From contig JAEYUU010000090.1 of the NCBI GenBank assembly GCA_023429545.1, positions 1 to 17,135 of the forward strand: a stretch of 17,135 nt of DNA. The letters are read 5' to 3'. Positions 1 through 6,297 of the stretch are shown here, piece by piece. Under the pieces are notes generated by a model, which saw only the letters and a list, made by a program, of their open reading frames with translations, was not told where the DNA came from and did no database searches. Origin of the DNA: Verrucomicrobiota bacterium. GTDB lineage: Bacteria; Verrucomicrobiota; Verrucomicrobiia; Verrucomicrobiales; Verrucomicrobiaceae. Position numbers and translations under genes: made by a program. Each line of letters starts with the position of its first letter. Within the stretch, counting starts at the first letter, position 1.

Positions 1-1173
1 GCATTGGAAGAGGCGGCGAAAAAGTGGGTCGAGGAAAACTTCAGCGAAGAGCAAAAGCTGGTGCTCGGCTCCTGGGCTGAACAGCGCTTCAAGCAGGGCA
101 AGAGTGCCATCGATGTAGAACAGCTCGACAAGGTCGCGAAACGACAGGGCAAGCCCTTCGCCAATGCCGCTGAGATGATGGCCTGGGCCGAGGCGGAATT
201 CCCCGACACCGCAGTACGCGAACGCATCCTAAAGGCCATTCCCGATACCCTGAAAGTGGGCCGCGACACCATTGTGTGTCTCGATGGCCAGACCGGGAAG
301 GAACTCTGGAAGTTTGATCATGATGGCAAACCCACCGGCCGCCGCACCTCTGGCACACCTGCGGTGGTGGACGGCAAGGTGTATGCCGTGGGCAGCACCC
401 ACCTCTATGCCGTGGATGCGGAGAAGGGCACGATGGTCTGGAAGACGGAATTGAAACCCGCCGGCGCCGGAAGTTCCCCGCTCGTGGACGGTGACAGGGT
501 CTATGTCATGGCGGGAGGACTCATGTGCGTGGACGCGACCACGGGCAAGACGCTCTGGACCAGCAAGGACGTAAAGGGTGACACCGCGAGCCCGATTCTT
601 TGGAAGACCAGCGACGGCAAAACCACACTGGTGTGCAATGCCTCCAAGGGCCTCTTCGGCCTCGACCCCGCCACGGGTGAGAAGCGCTGGGAGGTGGAGG
701 GCGGTGGCCAGTCCTCTCCGGTGATCGAGGGTGATCGCCTTGTAATCTTCAGCGGCACCCAAAATGTGGGACTGCGTTGTTATCTCGCCCAGAAGGATGC
801 CGCGCCCAAGACTCTCTGGTCGCACTGGTGGATGTCCCGTCGCTACACAGGCTCACCCCTCATCCATGAAGGCCATGTATACCTCATGTGCGGTGGCAAG
901 CACCAGTGCGTGAGCCTCGCGGACGGCAAGGTGAAGTGGCAGGAGGATGTGGAAAGCACCATCACCTCACCGTTGCTGGTGGATGGAAAGATTCTCAGCG
1001 TGGAGCAGAACGGGAATTTCCTCCGCCTGATCAAGGCCGATCCCACAAGCTATCAGCTTCTGGGCCGGGCCAAGCTGCAGGCCATGTGGTGTCCTACACC
1101 GGCGCCCTACGATGGCCGCCTCATCGTCCGCCGGAAGGACAAGGTCGTGTGCTTTGATCTGAGGCAGAAGTAG
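1..1173 (+). CDS. PQQ-type beta-propeller repeat protein, 5' end outside the window
   Basis: The reading frame is open to the left edge, so the gene is partial; the TTG at base 4 is only the first possible start codon in the window and need not be the real one. About 85 visible N-terminal residues are charged and helical-looking and I do not recognise them. From about residue 90 the protein has repeated blades of the PQQ/quinoprotein-like propeller: CLDGQTGKELW, AVDAEKGTMVWKTEL, CVDATTGKTLW, GLDPATGEKRWEVEG and SLADGKVKW, each separated by an SP(L/V/I)(V/I)xxGxxVY-type strand. Such propellers serve as quinoprotein dehydrogenases, as the outer-membrane assembly factor BamB, or as general binding scaffolds, and secreted versions are common in Verrucomicrobia. 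I see no dehydrogenase active-site features, so a binding or scaffold role is as likely as catalysis. The gene is convergent with the glycosidase gene downstream. Sure of the fold, not of the function. Confidence 0.85.
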   Translation, partial: ALEEAAKKWVEENFSEEQKLVLGSWAEQRFKQGKSAIDVEQLDKVAKRQGKPFANAAEMMAWAEAEFPDTAVRERILKAIPDTLKVGRDTIVCLDGQTGKELWKFDHDGKPTGRRTSGTPAVVDGKVYAVGSTHLYAVDAEKGTMVWKTELKPAGAGSSPLVDGDRVYVMAGGLMCVDATTGKTLWTSKDVKGDTASPILWKTSDGKTTLVCNASKGLFGLDPATGEKRWEVEGGGQSSPVIEGDRLVIFSGTQNVGLRCYLAQKDAAPKTLWSHWWMSRRYTGSPLIHEGHVYLMCGGKHQCVSLADGKVKWQEDVESTITSPLLVDGKILSVEQNGNFLRLIKADPTSYQLLGRAKLQAMWCPTPAPYDGRLIVRRKDKVVCFDLRQK

Positions 1174-1331
1174 CAGTCAGGGGAGCGCGGACTATCCAGC
1201 GCTTCGTGAAGCACGCCTGCGGCGTCATGGCGAGGCTCAGGAGCTCTTCGATGCCATGGTGGCAGGTTCACGTTCCTGGATGGGAGACGCCCCACCGGCT
1301 GTTTCACTGAGGGCAACCGCACGTCCGGGTT

Positions 1332-1354
1332 TCCCACCTTTCCTGCGGGTGGGA
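1332..1354. other. Inverted repeat between convergent genes
   Basis: The 202-base spacer between the two convergent genes holds a 7-bp perfect stem, TCCCACC and GGTGGGA, around a 9-base loop. It could help to end transcription from either side, but neither flank has a T tract, so it is not a convincing intrinsic terminator. Nothing else stands out in the spacer. Confidence 0.25.
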
Positions 1355-1375
1355 TGGCGCCGCCTTATTGCTCGG

Positions 1376-3988
1376 CTACTGCTTCCCGCTCAGCACCATG
1401 CGATGCGTCTGCATCTCATACCCGTGGGCGGTGGCCGTCATCTTCCCATCCTTCATGATGGGGGCGGTCAGTGTGGCATCGTCCGTCTCGATGTGAGTGA
1501 CGCGTCGCGCTTCCGTCATGGGACGCAGCGTGGAGATGGTATAGCTCTGGGGGCGAGTGGCGAGATTCCACACCCGCGCCACCAGCCCTTTGCCTATGCC
1601 GTCGTCATGCGGTTTCAGCGCCCAGAGCAGTACGTTGGGATTGTCGACCTGCAGCAGTGAGGCACGGTCTTCTGGATAGACCTTCCCTCCGGTGATGGCA
1701 CCGACCACAAGAGGATTCTGATGCTCCTGCGCGAACTTCATGGCGCTCACCGGAGAATAGGAGGTGTGCGCCCGCAATGCGTAGCGTTGAAGAAAGCGGG
1801 TATCGTGACCCTGGCTCTCCAGTCCTGTGAACTTGCCACCCAGCAGGGGATGGAAAGAAGGTGTGATGGTATCCAAGCTGTGCGCGGTGCTGTTCCCCAG
1901 TCGGAAGAAGAGCCCATCCGCATTCGAAAGCGTGAGCCCGGCGGCGGTGCTTCCGATCCTTCCCGTCATGGTGACGAACGAATTCATGGTAAGCAGATCA
2001 TACCTCGCCGCAGCAGGAGAGTAGTGCCCGGCGTCCGGGGTGAGCTTGGCCAGCAGCACCGCGCCCACCTCTTCGTGGTGTGTGTCCGGACTGTCACCGA
2101 GTGCGGTGTGGTAGGCCCAATAGTGCGGCATATTGCCGAAGTTCTCCGTGACGGTGTTCTCAATGTCCACACGCGGTATGCCGCGATACATCGTGATTTT
2201 CACCGTGTGCGCCGGGATTTCGCGACGCACCGCGCGCAGCGTCACGGACACTGGCCCCACGCTTCCCTCCAGACTCACCGTGCCACCACTCGCGGCTGTC
2301 TTGCTGTTCGGATTCGTGGTGAGGTCGTTGAACTTCAGGCTGCTCGATCCCTTCACAAACTCCAACCCACCGCCCGCCGGCTGCATGCTGGTAATGGCGC
2401 CACGACCGGAAAGGGTGATGCGGTAGAACTCATTCGCAATGGTGGATGCCTCATGTGCGAGCGTCGTGTCAGCACCCCTGCCTTTGCCTGAGCGCACCTC
2501 ATAGACCTTGTATCCCGTGCTCGGCACCCCGGACGCGAGAAAACGCAGCGCCACGGGTTTCACGGAAGTGGGCACGAATTGCGAAGGCACCTCCTCACCC
2601 GTGGTGATATCCACCACATGCACGGGTGAGCCATCCGTCCAGGGAATGTCCGCCGCATCCGTGCGCTCCCAGCCCAGGGGATTGAAGACGAAGAAGCGGG
2701 TGCCATTGCCGGACTTCTTGATCATCGCTCCCAGCGCTGACTTGGCATCGACGTGCAGCGCCTGCACATACCGATCGATTTCCTCGACCAACCGCTTCTG
2801 CCAGTCCAGCCGTTCCTGCGCGAATCCCGTGACGGTGAGATCATGCTCGAAGTACAGGCCAAGATTCAGGAAGGCGAGTTCGCGCGCCCGCCTCGTGGTG
2901 GCATCCTCCTTGAACGATGGATTCTCCAGCGCCACAAAGGACGTCATCGCCTCCGCGGCGCGCAGTTTGATGAGTGCACGCTTCACCCGCGCGGACACTT
3001 CCGCAATGGATGCAGGCTGGATGTCCCAGTCATTGCCGAAGGCGGCGCTGAAATCCTGGAGCAACGGCGCCTGCTGGGTCTCGAACTCCTCGAAGAAATC
3101 GATGGTGTTGGAGACGCGCACCTCATGCTCATCAGCATTGCGTTTCCACACGTAGTCGCGGATGTCGCTATTCAGAGTCAGCTTGTCATCCCATCCCTGA
3201 CCGAAGGCCCCAAGCACCTTGTAGCCCTGGAACCGTGGTTCATTGAGCAGCAGTTCCGTGGCCCTGTCGGGTTTCCTGGCCTCCGCATAGCCGCCGATGC
3301 TTTCGTTCGTGTAGTACGAATACCACTTCATCAGCATGGAACTGCCATCCTGTCCGCGCCACCGGTAGATCTCGCGGTCGCGATTGCGCAACTCGTCCTC
3401 CTTCACCACGGTGGCGCACGCACACACGCCGTGCCACGCGTACTTCGCTCCTGAGCCACTCCACAGCGAGCCGAGGCCGAAGGGGAGGGTCTGATTTTCC
3501 AACGCCTGGGCAAAACGGAAGCGCATGTCGTATTGCCGCTCCAGTCTGCCGGGGAAGTACATGGAACGCAGCACCGCCTCCGCGGGAGCGCCGCCCCAGG
3601 AGCAGACCAGCGGGGTGAGCGGGGTGGTGAGATTGCCCTCCTTGTGCCGCTGCATGAGTTCGGCAAAGCGATCGTGCTTCCCGGACAGATCGAATTCCGG
3701 CTTCAGACTGCCATCGCGAAATACCTTGAGCCAAAGCGTGCCGTCGGTGGTGAACTTGCTCTGGCGTCCCACGGGCTCCTTGGAGGTGTTCTTGATCTGG
3801 TCCAGATGATAGCTGAGCATCTTCTGGAAGTAGCCGTAGTAGTCCGCCTCAGAGGCGCTCCAGATGAAGTCGGTGTGATCATCCGGCGCGAGGTAGATCT
3901 TTTTGCCGGACTGCCCTGGAGCATTCACTTCCCCTGCAGTCCAGCAGATCACGGCGAGCAGAAGGGGAAGCGTGCAGGTGCGGCGCAT
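1376..3988 (-). CDS. Secreted GH38-like (alpha-mannosidase superfamily) glycosidase, divergent
   Basis: 870 residues starting at ATG with a signal peptide (MRRTC, hydrophobic run, likely cleavage near residue 23), so exported. The N-terminal part resembles the GH38 catalytic barrel: APDDHTDFIW (residues 34-43) matches the family's HxHxDxxW metal-site strand, with His38 and Asp40 kept and the first His replaced by Asp. The C-terminal half has the GH38 beta-sandwich signature: FVFNPLGWERTD, a YRITLSGRGAITSM strand and VDIENTVTENFGNMPHYW. GH38 enzymes are zinc-dependent retaining alpha-mannosidases. However, the segment where the nucleophile Asp is normally found reads VCSWGGAPAEAVLRS (about 128-142) with no Asp, followed by a conserved-looking NQTLPFGLGSLWSGSGAKY stretch. 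It may therefore be a distinct subfamily with another substrate or mechanism. It is the last gene of a four-gene minus-strand run, 59 bases after the HupE-like gene. No Shine-Dalgarno is visible before the start. Confidence 0.72.
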   Translation of the reverse strand: MRRTCTLPLLLAVICWTAGEVNAPGQSGKKIYLAPDDHTDFIWSASEADYYGYFQKMLSYHLDQIKNTSKEPVGRQSKFTTDGTLWLKVFRDGSLKPEFDLSGKHDRFAELMQRHKEGNLTTPLTPLVCSWGGAPAEAVLRSMYFPGRLERQYDMRFRFAQALENQTLPFGLGSLWSGSGAKYAWHGVCACATVVKEDELRNRDREIYRWRGQDGSSMLMKWYSYYTNESIGGYAEARKPDRATELLLNEPRFQGYKVLGAFGQGWDDKLTLNSDIRDYVWKRNADEHEVRVSNTIDFFEEFETQQAPLLQDFSAAFGNDWDIQPASIAEVSARVKRALIKLRAAEAMTSFVALENPSFKEDATTRRARELAFLNLGLYFEHDLTVTGFAQERLDWQKRLVEEIDRYVQALHVDAKSALGAMIKKSGNGTRFFVFNPLGWERTDAADIPWTDGSPVHVVDITTGEEVPSQFVPTSVKPVALRFLASGVPSTGYKVYEVRSGKGRGADTTLAHEASTIANEFYRITLSGRGAITSMQPAGGGLEFVKGSSSLKFNDLTTNPNSKTAASGGTVSLEGSVGPVSVTLRAVRREIPAHTVKITMYRGIPRVDIENTVTENFGNMPHYWAYHTALGDSPDTHHEEVGAVLLAKLTPDAGHYSPAAARYDLLTMNSFVTMTGRIGSTAAGLTLSNADGLFFRLGNSTAHSLDTITPSFHPLLGGKFTGLESQGHDTRFLQRYALRAHTSYSPVSAMKFAQEHQNPLVVGAITGGKVYPEDRASLLQVDNPNVLLWALKPHDDGIGKGLVARVWNLATRPQSYTISTLRPMTEARRVTHIETDDATLTAPIMKDGKMTATAHGYEMQTHRMVLSGKQ

Positions 3989-4047
3989 GATGGGCTGGCG
4001 CGGAGATTATCGCGTGGCTTCGCAGACGGCGAGCAGGATCTGCGCGG

Positions 4048-4782
4048 TCAGGCGCCGCGACGTTTCTGCCGCAACACCATGACTACGGACGTGGCGGCCG
4101 CTGCAACTGCCAGGACCAGCAGGACAATGGGCGAAGAGAAGAGGATCTTCTGGACCTTCTCATTGAGGGGCATGGCCCCTGACGCAGCGGCTTCGGAAGA
4201 TGCGACTGCATCACCACTGCGATTCGTGATGAGTCCCGTCTGGATCTTGAGATCCTGCGATGGGGAAAGGGACACATGCTGCACCTTTCCATCCGCCTGG
4301 GTGACGCCGAAGAGATAGGTGACATGCCACGGATGGCCTCCCGTCACGGAGAATTCCCGCAGCATGTTCTGCCGCAGCGTGACCTCGGCAGGCCGCAAGT
4401 CGCCAAACACATAACGGAGTTGGAACCGGTATTTCGTCTGGCTGGGCGTGGTGTAGGCCGCAGGAGGCGTGGACTGGAGCACGCGTCCGGTGAGCTTTTG
4501 ACCGTCCGCGTTCACCTCAAGATGGCTGGTGATGTATTGCTCATGGCGCTCCACGGCCGCCTTGACGGCATCGGCGTCCATGCCGCCTTGCGCGTCATCG
4601 CGCAAACCATGCACCAGCAGGATTTCTCGCAGCGCGACCTCGGTATTCACCAGCATGGCGTCCCCGGTGAACGTGATCCGCGCGGTATTCAGGATGCCGG
4701 AATGGGCACTCAGCGTGGAGGCCACGCTCAGCCAGGCGAGGACAATGGCAGCAAATTGGACGGAACTGGTCACCACGGGCAA
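4048..4782 (-). CDS. Small membrane-anchored protein resembling the HupE/UreJ extracellular domain
   Basis: 244 residues with an N-terminal hydrophobic signal segment (VQFAAIVLAWLSVASTLSAHSG), a soluble region of about 180 residues, and one C-terminal transmembrane segment (SSPIVLLVLAVAAAATSVVMVL) followed by RQKRR, giving an exported domain anchored by its C terminus. After cleavage the protein would begin with AHSGILNTARITFTGDAMLVNTEVALREIL, which resembles the ectodomain found before the multi-helix part of HupE/UreJ-type proteins; here that multi-helix part is absent. There is no ATG start: the frame offers TTG at 4782 and GTG at 4776 and 4773. A GGTGAG sequence lies 3 bases before the TTG and 9 before the first GTG, so GTG 4776 may be real. 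It follows the DUF1501 gene by 59 bases and precedes the glycosidase by 59. Function unknown; family link is tentative. Confidence 0.6.
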   Translation of the reverse strand: MPVVTSSVQFAAIVLAWLSVASTLSAHSGILNTARITFTGDAMLVNTEVALREILLVHGLRDDAQGGMDADAVKAAVERHEQYITSHLEVNADGQKLTGRVLQSTPPAAYTTPSQTKYRFQLRYVFGDLRPAEVTLRQNMLREFSVTGGHPWHVTYLFGVTQADGKVQHVSLSPSQDLKIQTGLITNRSGDAVASSEAAASGAMPLNEKVQKILFSSPIVLLVLAVAAAATSVVMVLRQKRRGA

Positions 4783-4841
4783 ATGCTCACCGCAGCCTGC
4801 ATGCGACGCAATGTGGAATTCGGTGTTTTGTCCTTTCTCTT

Positions 4842-6293
4842 CTACGCCAGCACCTGCTTCACCACGTGCCCGTGCACGTCCGTCAGCCGGAATTGCCGTC
4901 CCTGGAAGCGAAAGGTGAAGCGCTCATGATCGATGCCCAGCAGGTGCATGACCGTGGCCTGGAAGTCGTGCACGTGGACCTTGTCCGTCACCGCATTGAA
5001 ACCGAATTCATCCGTGGCCCCGTGGCTGATGCCGGGCTTCACACCGCCGCCTGCCATCCAGAGGGTGAATCCATACGGATGGTGGTCACGGCCCCATTGG
5101 GCAGTCTCGGAAATCTTGCCCTGCAGGAAGGGCGTGCGTCCGAACTCACCCCCCCAGATCACCAAGGTGTCCTCCAGCAGACCACGCTGCTTCAGGTCCT
5201 TCACCAGCGCGGCGCTCGGTGCGTCCGTATCCTGGCACTGGATCTTGAGCTGGGTGTTCAGGTTGCGATGCTGATCCCACCCGGCATGCATGAGCTGGGT
5301 GAAACGCACCCCGCGCTCGGCGAGGCGTCGTGCCATAAGACAGTTGTAGGCATAGCTGCCCTGCTTCATCACGTCCGGGCCGTACATGTCCAGGATGTGC
5401 TTTGGCTCCGTGGAGAAATCGGTGAGCTCCGGCACGCTGGCCTGCATGCGGTACGCCATCTCATACTGGGAGATGCGCGTGGCAATCTCCGGATCGCCCG
5501 ACTGAGCGAGCTTCATGGCATTGAGCTGCGCCAGATCATCCAGCAAGCCACGGCGCACTGAGCGGCTCATGCCTTCGGGATTGCTCAGGTACAGCACCGG
5601 GTCTCCGCTGCCGCGGAACTTCACCCCCTGATACTTCGATGGCAGGAAGCCGCTGCCCCAGTAGAAGTCGTAGAAAATCTGCCCGCAGGAGGCTTCCTTG
5701 TCCCGCGAGGTCATCACCACGAAGGAAGGCATGTCGCTGGAGTCGCTGCCCAAGCCATAGCTCAGCCAGGAGCCCATGCTGGGGCGGCCCGCCTGCTCGG
5801 CGCCCGTGAGGAAGAACGTGATCGCCGGCGCGTGATTCACCGCCTCCGTGTGCATGGATTTGATGAAGCACAGGTCATCCGCAATCGCTGCCGTGTGAGG
5901 CATGAAGTCACTCACCCACGCGCCACTCTGGCCGTGCTGCGCGAAGTTCGTGATGTTACTCAGCACCGGCCGCTCCGTCTGCGTACCGGTCATGGTGCTG
6001 AAGCGGCGTCCGCCCACTACCTCATCCGGGATCTGCCTGCCGTGCCATTCCTTGAGTTTCGGCTTGTAGTCGAAAAGCTCCACATGCGCTGGAGCGCCAT
6101 TCTGCAGCAGGTAGATCACCCGCTTCGCCTTTGGTGCAAAATGCGGCAGCACTGGCGCGAGCTTGTCCGGCAGGGTGGCAAAGCCATCCCGCGTGAGCAA
6201 CGAGCCCAGGGCTGCCGCCCCAAGTCCGTGCGCCGCCTTCCCAAACAGGGCACGGCGGGTCAGATGCTGGTTGATTTGGTTGGCGGGATTCAT
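4842..6293 (-). CDS. DUF1501 family protein, Tat-exported, alkaline-phosphatase/sulfatase-like fold
   Basis: About 483 residues. The N terminus has a twin-arginine signal (LTRRALFGKAAHGLGAAALGSLL), so it is probably exported folded. KRVIYLLQNGAPAHVELFDYKPKL, then SFVVMTSRD, VIWGGEFGRTPF and GRDHHPYGFTLWMAGGGVKPG are the landmark strings of DUF1501, a family distantly related to sulfatases and alkaline phosphatases and very common in Planctomycetes and Verrucomicrobia next to PSD1 proteins. No activity is established for most members; a role in breaking down sulfated or other complex polysaccharides is often proposed from context. I chose the ATG at 6293 rather than the TTG just upstream at 6296 because AAGGAG at 6306-6301 lies 7 bases before the ATG. 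The start is only a few bases after the PSD1 stop codon, so translation is probably coupled. Confidence 0.93.
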   Translation of the reverse strand: MNPANQINQHLTRRALFGKAAHGLGAAALGSLLTRDGFATLPDKLAPVLPHFAPKAKRVIYLLQNGAPAHVELFDYKPKLKEWHGRQIPDEVVGGRRFSTMTGTQTERPVLSNITNFAQHGQSGAWVSDFMPHTAAIADDLCFIKSMHTEAVNHAPAITFFLTGAEQAGRPSMGSWLSYGLGSDSSDMPSFVVMTSRDKEASCGQIFYDFYWGSGFLPSKYQGVKFRGSGDPVLYLSNPEGMSRSVRRGLLDDLAQLNAMKLAQSGDPEIATRISQYEMAYRMQASVPELTDFSTEPKHILDMYGPDVMKQGSYAYNCLMARRLAERGVRFTQLMHAGWDQHRNLNTQLKIQCQDTDAPSAALVKDLKQRGLLEDTLVIWGGEFGRTPFLQGKISETAQWGRDHHPYGFTLWMAGGGVKPGISHGATDEFGFNAVTDKVHVHDFQATVMHLLGIDHERFTFRFQGRQFRLTDVHGHVVKQVLA

Positions 6294-6297
6294 CAAG

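Noticed and set aside
229..825. 198-codon minus-strand open frame opposite the beta-propeller gene
   Set aside because: No motifs and wholly inside a gene with clear propeller repeats on the other strand.
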